A stretch of 64,000 bases of DNA from Odontocerum albicorne (lineage: Eukaryota; Arthropoda; Insecta; Trichoptera; Odontoceridae). The notes under the pieces were generated by a model that was not told the DNA's origin, did not search any database, and saw nothing but the letters and a program-made list of their open reading frames with translations. Where the stretch lies: contig OX463859.1 of assembly GCA_949825065.1 (NCBI GenBank), positions 29,343,847 through 29,407,846 of the forward strand. Reading direction: 5' to 3'. This document shows positions 22,300-33,002 of the stretch, piece by piece. Position 1 is the stretch's first letter, and every line of letters starts with the position of its first letter. The translations under genes and the position numbers were made by a program.

Positions 22300-22650
22300 C
22301 TGCCATACGTTTTTGTTTTTTTATTTATTTATTTATGCGGGGGTGTGGGATGATAGCCCCCTGATGCCCTTGCGGTCGGGCTCGCCCTACATTGGTGGGG
22401 TGTATCTCGGCCGGGGGAATGTTTGTGGGATGAGCCCGGACCTTTTGGTGTCTTCTCTCTTGAATGTATTTTTTTTTGTCATCTATTTATTTTCTGTGTT
22501 TATTTTTTTTATATATTCTTGTTCTACGTGTTTAAGGGTGTGGGCTGAAAAACATCTGGTGTCCCCGTGGCTGGGTTCGCCCTATATTGGGGGGGTGTAT
22601 CTTGGCCGAGGGGATGCTATTAGATGAGCCCAGACCTTTTGATAGCTTCT
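22300..22650 (+). repeat. Diverged about 200-bp tandem duplication
   Basis: Two units share 'gggtgtggg', 'gggctcgccctacattg' / 'gggttcgccctatattg', 'ggggtgtatct.ggccg.ggg' and 'gatgagccc.gaccttttg'. A 104-codon ORF runs through both (SGSPYIGGVYLGRGN, then GSPYIGGVYLGRGD). I do not recognise it; it may be the 3' region of a LINE. Confidence 0.5.
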
Positions 22651-22761
22651 GTATTTAATGTATTATCTGCAATTTATGTGTTTTAGAAGTGTTATTTAAA
22701 TATAATCTGTTCATACTATGATGCTATCAATAAACCTATTATTTATTCAAGAAAGGTAAAG

Positions 22762-23296
22762 GTCTTTCAAATTAAGCGGTTTTTGAAATTCTTGGATAAA
22801 ACACAGATGGCGCCACGAACTTGCCTGGGTCTTGTGATATTTGAAAAGTGTAATGTGTTCCATTTGTAAAATTGGAGTCGTATACAATACAACAACGCGT
22901 TCAAATTGTTGAATTATTTTATGTATTGTAATCTCCGGAAACGGTGATGTTAATTGGCCACCAAGATCATGTGATCTGACACCGTTGTATTATTTTCTCT
23001 TGCGTTACGTGAAAAGCCAGGTCTATAAGAATGACACCCGATCAATTCCTGAGCTGAAGGACGAAATTATTCGCGTTATTGGTGAGTTAAAACCGCAATT
23101 ATGCTAAAATGTCATCGAAAAATTTGACAAAAGAATGGACATCTGTGGAGTTGCAAGAAGTGGACAAGTGGCGTATATTGTTTTTTGTGTTTAAATGTCA
23201 TACATTATACTTCAATGACCAATAATTTTTTTTAAATCAAAACAAACTGTATGTTTTATTTAAAAATAATAAAAAACCGCACAATTTGAAAGACTC
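22762..23296 (+). mobile_element. Mariner/Tc1-type deletion derivative
   Basis: Inverted ends: gtctttcaaattaagcggtt at the left and its near complement (aaccgcacaatttgaaagac) at 23276-23295. Inside are a short N-terminal piece (RVQIVELFY-like) joined directly to a transposase C-terminus: 'VNWPPRSCDLTPLYYFLLRY', 'VKSQVYKNDTRSIPELKDEI', 'NVIEKFDKRMDICGVA'. PPRSCDLTPLD is the block with the last catalytic residue of this transposase group; here the Asp after TPL is Tyr. About 535 bp remain of an expected 1.3 kb or so. Confidence 0.75.
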
Positions 23297-23299
23297 TTT

Positions 23300-23757
23300 A
23301 TAACAAATTTGTACGTTATTTAACTAACATGTAAATAATGATTTCTTCGGTAAAAAAATATTTATTATTTTTTATTAAGGTCGGACAATGAATTCTGGTT
23401 TAAAGTATTGCAGGAGTTATTCGGTCTTCAGGAGTTAGTAATAGTAAAAATGACAATTTATAAAGCACCATTTAAAGAACACTCTTTTCAATAGAGTTCT
23501 AACTCAGGAATCGAACCCACTCTTATTGATACAAAGAAATATTAAAAAAAATGAAACAACTATTTTAAATATACAAATATTCTTAAAAACATTATTACCT
23601 TCCACAAGTCTTTGACGATGCCCTCAACAACAAAAAAATCGGTCGAAATTGGTTAACCGGTTTTTTAGGTTTAAAATAACAGTTAGTCAAATTAACCGGT
23701 TAATTGGAATCCTTACACAACATGACAGTTCAGTTCGATCCCATCTAAATCCGCGTT
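23300..23757. other. No gene recognised
   Basis: AT-rich; no ORF or repeat partner found. Confidence 0.35.
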
Positions 23758-24263
23758 GTCATGGGGGACAAAATAAGTCCTCATCCAGCGCGATCTATAT
23801 TAGAAGATCGAAATCTTCTTTATTTATTTTATAAGCGTTTAGCAGATTTGGTTCTTATTGGAAGAGATGATGATGGTTTGTTGATAAATAATAAACACGT
23901 TAGATCGCAATACGGAAAGAGTCTGTCCAATTTTATTAGTAACGTAGGTATTTATATCTTTTTAGAATGTGCGCGAGAATGCGCTCGCGATATGCCTGCG
24001 TCTCGTTTCTGTAAATGCAAAAACGATTAATTGTTGTGTGTAGGTAACAATCTATTTACGGAACCGGCGAGACAGCGTGGTGCGTTCTCTCTCTAGTATG
24101 GAGTGCGGTCCGCTCGGCTATGGTATGAATGTCCGGCGGGTTACTTTCGGACTTGTTTACTTAGATTTATCGAGGAATCCGAAGGTCATTTCATCGGTGA
24201 TTGACCGTATGAATGAATGTCCACAGTATTCGAGTGTGCGACCGCCACAAGCGCGACGTCACA
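23758..24263 (-). mobile_element. LTR of a second family, copy 1 (solo, reversed)
   Basis: On the minus strand it lines up with 25529-25979 and 51450-51879: 'acggtcaatcaccgatgaaa', 'ccgtaaatagattgttacct', 'gatataaatacctacgttac' (a TATA-like box before the putative transcript start) and 'ccgtattgcgatctaacgtg'. Only the LTR is present. The lower boundary is approximate. Confidence 0.6.
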
Positions 24264-24629
24264 TAGTGACGAAGAAGGAATTGCCCAAAGGGACTCCTTC
24301 TCCGATGGCGACACACCTGAGTATGAATAGAACAGTAGCGACGACGGACTTATGGTCCGATATCACGGGAAAAGGGAAATGACTCGCAGCGCAAAAAACT
24401 TTTTTTCTCTTATAAAGTGTCTAAAGGTCTGGAGTTCAAAGAGCCCAGCAAGTTTACAGTACTTTCACAGGAAATTTCAAATGTAACAAAGCTATCATTT
24501 GACGCCACTGGATCGAAGTAGTTTTAAAGTAGCATTTGTTGTGTTATACAACACGATAAATTAAATCATTTAAATTTTTTTAGGCAAATATTTATTGACA
24601 GGAAAAGCCGTGAAGCATTTCACATTTTA

Positions 24630-24668
24630 ACGACCTCCTTGGCCTAGTTTATAAGACGCTGATCTTCT
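24630..24668 (+). repeat. SINE-A head fragment
   Basis: 'gacctccttggcctagttta' + taagacgc, the box A end of SINE-A, cut off where the LINE-B 3' end begins. LINE-B may have inserted into the SINE. Confidence 0.5.
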
Positions 24669-24684
24669 ATTTATTTACTTAATT

Positions 24685-25297
24685 TATTTATTTAACACTT
24701 TTATTGCAAATACAATCTGGCGGGCTTATTGCCAGGCGGCAATCCCTTCCAACCAACCAGACAAAAGTAAAGAAGCAAGTTACGTGGTCGCATAAATCAT
24801 TCAAATGACTGTCCATCCCCACGAAATCCATAAACACATACGTGAGCATATACCCACGAACCCCACAAAGACGGACAATCAACCGAACATTCTTTTTCGT
24901 ATAGAGTGAGATATCATCAATCAAAAGGAAAGGAAGGGATGGTGGAGAGGAAAGGAAAAGAAAAATTAGGAATAAAACACGTTATTTTACTGACTAGAAA
25001 TTAAGAGTTTTTTCAGTCGCTTCTTAAAGCATGCCAAGGACGGAGCGAGTTTTATATTGGTTTGTATCTGATTCCAAAGTCTCACTGCATGGACAGTAAA
25101 GGACGACGTAAAAAAAGAGGAGCGGTGAACTGGAAAGACCAATAGACAATCTCTGTTTGAGCGTAGCGCTAATCCATGATTGGAAAGACACTGAAAATTT
25201 TCGGCGAGATAAAAGGGGGCGGCGGGATAGTTAAGGATATTATACAACAGAGACAGTATTCTATGTGGGGTTGTAGAGCTCAATTCCCGATAGCACT
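24685..25297 (-). pseudogene. LINE-B 3' fragment
   Basis: Minus strand: 98 codons of the reverse transcriptase C-terminus (ILSLLYNILNYPAAPFYLAE, SFTVHAVRLWNQIQTNIK, ACFKKRLKKLLISSQ stop at 24987), a 3' UTR, then the tail 'ggttggaagggattgccgcc' and taaataaata. Nearly the same as the longer copy at 52683-53640. Strongly 5' truncated. Confidence 0.8.
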
Positions 25298-25528
25298 AAA
25301 AAAAAGCTAAAAAAAGGATTCCAGTCTGATTCGAGTTCGTCTGGTAACAATGCATTCATGCGTTAGACGTGTTGTTTGTTTACATACGGTATTATTTCCA
25401 TCACATGTGATGTCGAACTGTGAGTTTGCCTACCTGAATGCTCGATTATTGGAAACGATGACAATGGTGTTTATCGGCCATACTCTTCAACGTGTTCATA
25501 CAATCAATTCGGATATATTGATTGGTAC

Positions 25529-25979
25529 TGTAGGAACTACTGTCGTCGCTGAATATTGTCGTCACACACGGTCAACGACCGACGAAACGACCTTCGGATA
25601 TGTCCAAAGGTCGCATACCAAAACATTGAAATTGTTTACCCGAAAATACTATTTACGATACATTCCACAGTAGAAAGAGAACGCATCACGCTGTCTCGCC
25701 GTTTTCGCCAACAAATTGTCTACCCACAATATTATTCGCGACGTCTGTAATATTTCAATCGACCATCTCTGCACGCACAGGAGTGAGATAAAAATATATT
25801 GCGGGCGCACTTCCGCGCCCGTTCTGAAATGTATAAATACCTACTTACCGATAAATAAAGCATCATTAATCACTATTTATTATTCATCGATTCATTCACT
25901 CTCTGCTTCCGCATTGCTAATTGACGTATTTTATTTAAATACCAAACAATCAAAATCATCAGCGCGTCCTTCAAGGACA
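25529..25979 (+). mobile_element. LTR of the second family, copy 2
   Basis: Starts TGTAGGAACTACTGTCGTCG and ends TTCAAGGACA. Contains 'tataaatacctacttaccga' (TATA-like) and 'aataaagcatc' (poly(A) signal-like), the promoter and end signals expected in an LTR. No coding partner adjoins; probably a solo LTR. No clear target duplication. Confidence 0.65.
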
Positions 25980-25984
25980 TCCGC

Positions 25985-26685
25985 TAAAGTACTATCTGAA
26001 AAAAAATGTTAAAAAAAGGTTGACTATCGATAGGGATCATTTGAAATTGTTTTCCATTTAACATTCCTGTTTCGCACCCCTGGCAGACCAGAACCACCCC
26101 ATTTCACCACGCTGTCAGGTATATTCGGAATCGGTAGGTGGATAAACAAAGCCGAAAAAACTTTTTGTTTTTCATCCCTTGTTTTGAATTCAATGCATTT
26201 ATAATAAGTAAAAGGAAATAAACATCGTATGTACAATTATTTAAAAAAAAAATAGACACAATTCAGAAGAAGCGACAAGTAAATAAGAAAAAAAACAATG
26301 TGTGTTTAATAATTTCTTTCACTTTCACTTACACTTTCATGCAAATACATCTGGTGGATTTATTGCTAAAAAGCATTTTTTCCCAATCAACCAGCTTTAG
26401 TTTCATTATTTTTCTTATATTCATGACCGTGTCTTGAACGCGGTATATGAAAACAACATTTGAAAATTATTTGAAATAAAGTAAAAATCTCAACTAAAAT
26501 AGGGATATTGCTAGTAACTGTGTGATAGTTAAGGAAGGGGAAATTTTTAGATAAATAATGCTCCTTTAGCTTATTCATAAATAACGATAAGGATGTAGCA
26601 CATCTGATTTATCCAGGAAGCTTGTTTCAAAGTCGAACCGAATGAACCGCAAAAAATATACGTATAGAATTATGTGTGATGCGTT
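25985..26685. other. No gene recognised
   Basis: AT-rich; 26330-26400 has a weak SINE-A-tail-like patch (ctggtggatttattgc) in reverse. Confidence 0.35.
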
Positions 26686-26689
26686 TGTT

Positions 26690-27421
26690 TGTTACATGGT
26701 TTTGAATTGAATTAGTCAGAAGTCATAATAAAGTATGACATAAAATGTTACATGGTTTTGAATTGAATTAATCAGAAGTCATAAATGACATAAAATGTTA
26801 CATGGTTTTGAATTGAATTAATCAGAAGTCATAATAAAACATGACTTATAAAATATGACATAAAATGCTACATGGTTTTAGGTTGAGTTGATCAGAAGTC
26901 ATGATAAAATATGACATAAAATGTTACATGGTTTTGAATTGAATTAATCAGAAGTCATAATAAAACATGACATATAAAATATGACATATAATGAATGCTA
27001 CATGGTTTTAGGTTGAGTTGATCAGAAGTCATGATAAAATATGGCATAAAATGTTACATGGTTTTAAATTTAATTAATCAGAAGTCATAATAAAACATGA
27101 CATATAAAATATGACATATAATGAATGCTACATGGTTTTAGGTTGAGTTGATCAGAAGTCATGATAAAATATGACATAAAATGTTACATGGTTTTAAGTT
27201 GAATTAATCAAAAGTCATAATAAAACATGACATATAAAAATGGTTTTTAATTGAATTAGTCAGAAGTCCTAATAAAATATGACATAAAATGTTACATAGT
27301 TTTGAATTGAATTAATCAGAAGTCATAATAAAATATGATATAAAATGCTACATGGTTTTAGGTTGAGTTGATCAGAAGTCATGATAAAATATGACATCAA
27401 ATGTTACATGGTTTTGAATTG
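26690..27421. repeat. Complex tandem array, units of about 56-100 bp
   Basis: Core unit 'gttacatggttttgaattga' + 'attaatcagaagtcataata' + aaatatgacataaaat, with a longer variant that includes 'aacatgacatataaaatatg'. About eleven units in a higher-order alternation of two types. Confidence 0.85.
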
Positions 27422-27585
27422 AATTCGATTTCCGTTGGAAACGTTGATTAAAAAAAAATCTAGTCTGGTTTGCATTTATGGACTCTTTGACATGTTTCTG
27501 GTTTGTTGGAAGATATTGCCACATGATAATAAGCCCGCCAGGTTGTAGTGTATACTGTGAAAATAAAATACAATACAATGTGATT
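27421..27585 (+). repeat. SINE-A 3' two thirds
   Basis: Begins at box B-like 'ttcgatttccgttggaa', then 'ctagtctggtttgcatttat', 'ctggtttgttggaagatatt', 'gccacatgataataagcccg' and 'ccaggttgtagtgtatactg'. The tandem array abuts it directly on the left. Confidence 0.6.
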
Positions 27586-27674
27586 CAAAATGTGATTTAA
27601 AAAACAACGCATATCCCTTCAGTTATAAAGTGGGGTTTTCTTAATTTTGCAATAATATTCTTTCAAATCCACAA

Positions 27675-28240
27675 CAGTATTTTAGTACTTACCAACTTTG
27701 GTGATTGGTAGCGAAACGTGAACGTGGAAATAAATGAAAGGAGGCGAATAAATTTTGCCACATGGCAATAAACTCGCCAGGTTAAAAAAAAAAATTTTTT
27801 TTGTAAAAATGCGTGCATTGTGAAGAATACATGGGGTAACTATGTGTGACAGAATACTCAATTAAGTGATTAAGGATGAATGTGAACTTAAGGGTGATGT
27901 GTTGAGTAAGATGAAGAGCATTCTGAGATGATTTGGGCATATGCCCAAATTAATCATTAATTCGTTCAACATAGAACGAATTAATGAATGAATGATAAAA
28001 TACTAACATTACAAATGTATATTGCAAATGAGAATGAAAGGCGTGGTAGAAAAATACCAAAGAAAGTATTGTTGGATCAAATTAATGATATTTTGAAAGA
28101 AGAAAACGTGATAAATCTGAGAAATGGTAGATGTTGTATGAAAAAATATATTCATGTAGAGGCGAAAATTGTGGGTCTAGATAAGAAAGTCTGGCACTCT
28201 GTACTTTCTGCCCTCCATTTTTTGGAATCTCTATTTCTTT
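27675..28240 (+). pseudogene. LINE-A 3' fragment with small rearrangements
   Basis: Same C-terminal region as 12505-12955. Two oddities: 27753-27800 is an inserted SINE-A tail tip (gccacatggcaataaactcg, then an A-run), and 27937-27990 has a local inverted duplication (gggcatatgccc; attaattcgttc…gaacgaattaat) where the element normally has one gggcatatagaacgaatgaa. Ends with 'GLDKKVWHSVLSALHF'. Confidence 0.7.
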
Positions 28241-28567
28241 TTTATGGCCATCGATGACTTTGTTAAAGGTGTATTTGTTTTTTTTTTATTTTTGTTCCTT
28301 GTGTTTGCATTATTTTGGTATTACATTTTTTTTTCTCAACTTAAAAGTGGAAACCCTTCACTTTTATTAAAAAAAAAACGTTCTTTGAATTATTTACTTA
28401 GCGTAATTATTTGGTTGTTAAAATAATCCACTTTATTTTAACACTTGCAACGACACAATAAAGATATACACTAAAGAAATTTGTGATACAAGGGAAAATC
28501 ACCTCTGTAATGGAGACCTGGTAAGGAATACTCGTACAACCAACAGTTCTCTCCAAGAATGTATAAG
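28241..28567. other. No gene recognised
   Basis: AT-rich spacer between LINE-A and SINE-B; the short ORF at 28244-28426 is low-complexity. Confidence 0.35.
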
Positions 28568-28807
28568 ACATGCAGAGGTTTGGCCTCGTGGTAGTTTATT
28601 AGACTTCCATTCTACTCCCCTCGAATGACATATGCATTTTTTAGTATTGATGGGTTTAAGAATACCAATGGCTTTGGTAATATCTATGCTTTCAAAAATA
28701 CATAAAAAAACATGCTGGTGTAAATTGATCGTCTCACATCGGTATACCATTGGATCCAGTTCAGCGATGTGGTCTGAGAGTGTGCTGATGTTCAACAGAT
28801 TACTTGC
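28568..28807 (+). repeat. SINE-B copy
   Basis: Head region 'gaggtttggcctcgtggtag' resembles box A; the middle 'cctcgaatgacatatgcatt' and 'ggctttggtaatatctatgc' match 63205-63355 and, reversed, 49065-49215 and 57825-57985; the 3' part matches 5280-5430. Interrupted at its end by the TTAA element T2. Confidence 0.6.
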
Positions 28808-28811
28808 TTAA

Positions 28812-29052
28812 CCCTGAGAGATGGGCGCACTGCTATAGCAGTGGAAGAAATTTGTTCTACCCTTGTATTCTAAATGAATATCATTCATTTAGAATACAAG
28901 GGTACATATTCTAAAATATATTTATGTTGTAAAAATATATTTTTTTTGTTTTTTTGTTGTTTAAAATAAATATTTATCACGAACGTCCGAATCGTAAATA
29001 TATCTCAGCACTAGATAGACAATTATATTTTTTTCTCGTAGTGCTCTCAGGG
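28812..29052. mobile_element. T2 element, 241-bp TTAA-flanked MITE
   Basis: TTAA at 28808-28811 and 29053-29056. Inverted ends CCCTGAGAG / CTCTCAGGG. A perfect internal palindrome (acccttgtattctaaatgaa and its complement) lies at 28859-28903. No ORF. piggyBac-like by its ends, but a different family from T1 and from the element at 18578. Confidence 0.8.
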
Positions 29053-29276
29053 TTAAAGATGAGAAAAACATTAAACAAAAATCCACGGAATAGCATCACT
29101 TTTTAACTGAATTGACGTCAGCATGATGATGGATCCTTGACTACGAGAAGAAATGCCACTAAATGTAAGAAATGGAGACGTGTAATTCTTTCAGTAGTAC
29201 GGTCAATTCGCTTACAAGATCAAGTTCTTTGATTACGACTGCTCTGTAACGAGTATAATGATTTAGGCCGAGGCCA

Positions 29277-31520
29277 CACCAAAATACTTCGTTAAGTGCT
29301 AAGCTAGATTTTACTTGACTCATATACTAGGTGACTTCATGCCTGGCCACACCAAAATGCTTCGTTAAGTGCTAAGCTAGATTTTACGTGACTCATATAC
29401 TAGGTGACTTCATGCCTGGCCACACCAAAATGCTTCGTTAAGTGCTAAGCTAGATTTTACGTGACTCATACACTAGGTGACTTCATGCCTGGCCACACCA
29501 AAATGCTAAGCTAGATTTTACGTGATTCATATACTAGGTGACTTCATGCCTGGCCACACCAAAATGCTTCGTTAAGTGCTAAGCTAGATTTAACGTGACT
29601 CGTATACTAGGTGACTTCATGCCTGGCCACACCAAAATGTTTCGTTAAGTGCTAAGCTAGATTTTACGTGACTCATATACTAGGTGACTTCATGTCTGGC
29701 CACACCAAAATGTTTCGTTAAGTGCTAAGCTAGATTTTACGTGACTCATATACTAGGTGACTTCATGCCTGGCCACACCAAAATGCTTCGTTAAGTGCTA
29801 AGCTAGATTTTACGTGACTCATATACTAGGTGACTTCATGCCTGGCCACACCAAAATGTTTCGTTAAGTGCTAAGCTAGATTTTACGTGACTCATATACT
29901 AGGTGACTTCATGCCTGGCCACATCAAAATGCTTCTTTAAGTGCTAAGCTAGATTTTACGTGACTCATATACTATATGACTTCATGCCTGGCCACACCAA
30001 AATGTTTCGTTAAGTGCTAAGCTAGATTTTACGTGACTCATATACTAGGTGACTTCATGTCTGGCCACACCAAAATGTTTCGTTAAGTGCTAAGCTAGAT
30101 TTTACGTGACTCATATACTAGGTGACTTCATGCCTGGCCACACCAAAATGCTTCGTTAAGTGCTAAGCTAGATTTTACGTGACTCATATACTAGGTGACT
30201 TCATGTCTGGCCACACCAAAATGTTTCGTTAAGTGCTAAGCTAGATTTTACGTGACTCATATACTAGGTGACTTCATGCCTGGCCACACCAAAATGTTTC
30301 GTTAAGTGCTAAGCTAGATTTTACGTGACTCATATACTAGGTGACTTCATGCCTGGCCACATCAAAATACTTCTTTAAGTGCTAAGCTAGATTTTACGTG
30401 ACTCATATACTATATGACTTCATGCCTGGCCACACCAAAATGTTTCGTTAAGTGCTAAGCTAGATTTTACGTGACTCATATACTAGGTGACTTCATGCCT
30501 GGCCACATCAAAATGCTTCTTTAAGTGCTAAGCTAGATTTTACGTGACTCATATACTATATGACTTCATGCCTGGCCACACCAAAATGTTTCGTTAAGTG
30601 CTAAGCTAGATTTTACGTGACTCATATACTAGGTGACTTCATGCCTGGCCACATCAAAATGCTTCTTTAAGTGCTAAGCTAGATTTTACGTGACTCATAT
30701 ACTATATGACTTCATGCCTGGCCACACCAAAATGTTTCGTTAAGTGCTAAGCTAGATTTTACGTGACTCATATACTAGGTGACTTCATGTCTGGCCACAC
30801 CAAAATGCTTCGTTAAGTGCTAAGCTAGATTTTACCTGACTCCTATACTAGGTGACTTCATGCCTGGCCACACCAAAATGTTTCGTTAAGTGCTAAGCTA
30901 GATTTTACGTGACTCATACACTAGGTGACTTCATGCCTGGCCACACCAAAATGCTAAGCTAGATTTTACGTGACTCATACACTAGGTGACTTCATGCCTG
31001 GCCACACCAAAATGTTTCGTTAAGTGCTAAGCTAGATTTTACGTGACTCATACACTAGGTGACTTCATGCCTGGCCACACCAAAATGCTAAGCTAGATTT
31101 TACGTGATTCATATACTAGGTGACTTCATGCCTGGCCACACCAAAATGCTTCGTTAAGTACTAAGCTAGATTTTACGTGACTCACATACTAGGTGACTTC
31201 ATGCCTGGCCACACCAAAATGCTTCGTTAAGTGCTAAGCTAGATTTTACGTGACTCATATACTAGGTGACTTCATGTCTGGCCACACCAAAATGTTTCGT
31301 TAAGTGCTAAGCTAGATTTTACGTGACTCACATACTAGGTGACTTCATGCCTGGCCACACCAAAATGCTTCGTTAAGTGCTAAGCTAGATTTTACGTGAC
31401 TCATATACTAGGTGACTTCATGTCTGGCCACACCAAAATGTTTCGTTAAGTGCTAAGCTAGATTTTACGTGACTCATATACTAGGTGACATCATGCCTGG
31501 CAACACCAAAATGTTTCGTT
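29277..31520. repeat. 73-bp satellite array, about 30 units
   Basis: Unit: 'cctggccacaccaaaatgct' + 'tcgttaagtgctaagctaga' + 'ttttacgtgactcatatact' + aggtgacttcatg. Variants: 'tatatgac' for 'aggtgac', 'catcaaaat' for 'caccaaaat', and a 12-bp deletion of 'cttcgttaagtg' in four units (first near 29505). Alternating variants show higher-order amplification. The first unit merges with the inverted end of the surrounding element. Confidence 0.95.
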
Positions 31521-31612
31521 AAAATGCTACGCACGAATTCATTTGACATTTGGGAGCGGTTGAGTCAACACACGATGCCACTCTCAAAACTAACCAATTT
31601 CATTATAACTTA

Positions 31613-31743
31613 CCATCTTTATTTACTTTCGGCGCAACTTCATTCCAAAGTGATTTTATTACAGGTACATTTTTCTATAATTTGCTCGATGGGTTCCACA
31701 AAGGCTCCCTTTTATTCACAGCTGTCAGTAAAACTTCTGCCAT
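31613..31743 (-). pseudogene. MADF-like first exon relic
   Basis: Minus strand from ATG at 31743: MAEVLLTAVNKREPLWNPSS, K L, a stop, then VIKSLWNEVAPKVNKDG, ending at a consensus splice donor G|GTAAGT near 31613. The pattern 'LL.AV..R..LWNPSSK' then 'WNEVA..' resembles the start of MADF domains, which bind DNA and occur in the second protein of Harbinger elements. One in-frame stop. The following exon is absent, replaced by the satellite array. Confidence 0.55.
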
Positions 31744-31919
31744 CTTGTAAAATAACTAACACGTCTGTTCGCTAGGAGATACACTCGATGATGATGAAGC
31801 GTGCAGTGTGGCCACTGCGATAGTATGCGGTGCGTTGGTTCGCTAGGATATGTCACCTAGCTCGCAACATAGCTCTAAGCATCAAGCGAGGCTCCTTCCT
31901 GTGTGGCCGAGGCCTTAGA

Positions 31920-32352
31920 ATAGATTAAATATTGATCTCAACCAATCGTCAAGTAATTCTATGGTTTTTATTATTAATTGTTGTATACAACATTTTTCGA
32001 AAATCTTACCATGTCGGAGTGTAAATATTAGCCCCTTGCCTTTGGGAAATCAACAGGCAGATATGTAGCACCGCCATCAGCTATGAATACTACACAAGAC
32101 ATTGATTAAAAAGTTTCCGCGCCGCCACTGAATAATGGTGCCCCACTTCGCCTTATTTAACATTTTGTAATCACTTTTCAATACCGCTGTGTCGAAACAA
32201 AGTTACAATATTTATAATCAAATTGGAAAATAAATGCTGAATAAATTCGATAACAATGCGCGTCTTATTGGCAACAAACATTTTATCACATTTTTTTATA
32301 TATTTTTTTTTAACCTTTCATATAAATATGGTACATCTAGCGAACTTATTGC
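31920..32352. other. No gene recognised
   Basis: AT-rich unique-looking sequence. Confidence 0.35.
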
Positions 32353-32356
32353 TTAA

Positions 32357-32802
32357 CCTTTCCTTCCCTGTGTTGGGTATCTTCTACACGTTGCTTCTAA
32401 TAACCATCAATATCTCTATAAATATAATAAATACAAGGCTAAGATTTTAGGTATTCCTCCATAATATATTTACGCATTGATTTAAAAAATAATATTAATA
32501 ATAATCAGAATTTATCGACTACATCGTAAGTATTTCGTGAATATCGGAAACAAATTCGCATTTAAACGCTGTGAGTGCCTCGATCTTGGGTCTTGACGAT
32601 AGGTGAAAAGTATGCGGGAAGCGCGACACTATATTCGCATCTCACTTTTGCATACGTCACTGAATAGCGAGGAGTGCAATTGTCTCAACCTCGCAAGTGT
32701 AAGCCACGCCCGAGTTAGCCACCAACCCTGCCGCGCCGCAGTAGCTGTTGAGCTGGCAACGAGACTAGATCTACGCCCGTTCCGTGAGCGTTGCCAGATG
32801 GT
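32357..32802 (+). mobile_element. T1 element copy C, truncated by the gap
   Basis: TTAA at 32353-32356, then the T1 left end (cctttccttccctgtg) and body. The body is more divergent than in the other copies, with a GC-richer middle (32690-32800) still parallel to copy B up to 'cgttgccagatgg' / 'cgtcgtccgatg'. The right third would fall in the N-gap. Confidence 0.6.
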
Positions 32803-33002
32803 NNNNNNNNNNNNNNNNNNNNNNNNNNNNNNNNNNNNNNNNNNNNNNNNNNNNNNNNNNNNNNNNNNNNNNNNNNNNNNNNNNNNNNNNNNNNNNNNNN
32901 NNNNNNNNNNNNNNNNNNNNNNNNNNNNNNNNNNNNNNNNNNNNNNNNNNNNNNNNNNNNNNNNNNNNNNNNNNNNNNNNNNNNNNNNNNNNNNNNNNNN
33001 NN
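32803..33002. other. Assembly gap, 200 N
   Basis: Exactly 200 N, a common placeholder size, so the true length is unknown. Reading frames drawn through it are meaningless. Confidence 0.99.

Larger units (their letters stand above)
29266..31914 (-). mobile_element. PIF/Harbinger-like element with body replaced by a 73-bp satellite
   Basis: Ends GGCCGAGGCCACAC (29266-29279) and GTGTGGCCGAGGCC (31901-31914) are inverted to each other. Both flanks carry TTA (29263-29265, 31915-31917), the 3-bp TWA target duplication typical of PIF/Harbinger elements. Near the right end lies a relic exon resembling a MADF/Myb-type DNA-binding domain, the accessory gene of that superfamily. Most of the 2649 bp is a tandem array derived from its left end. 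No transposase remains. Confidence 0.7.

Noticed and set aside
23649..24382. Plus-strand ORFs of 61-101 residues
   Set aside because: They fall on the reverse strand of a solo LTR and have no domain.
24987..25283. Independent small gene of 98 residues
   Set aside because: Same sequence as the end of the longer LINE-B ORF at 52995-53507, including the 3' UTR.
32595..32802. GC-richer stretch before the gap as a possible host exon
   Set aside because: It stays alignable, though diverged, to the middle of T1 copy B, so it is most simply a T1 variant.
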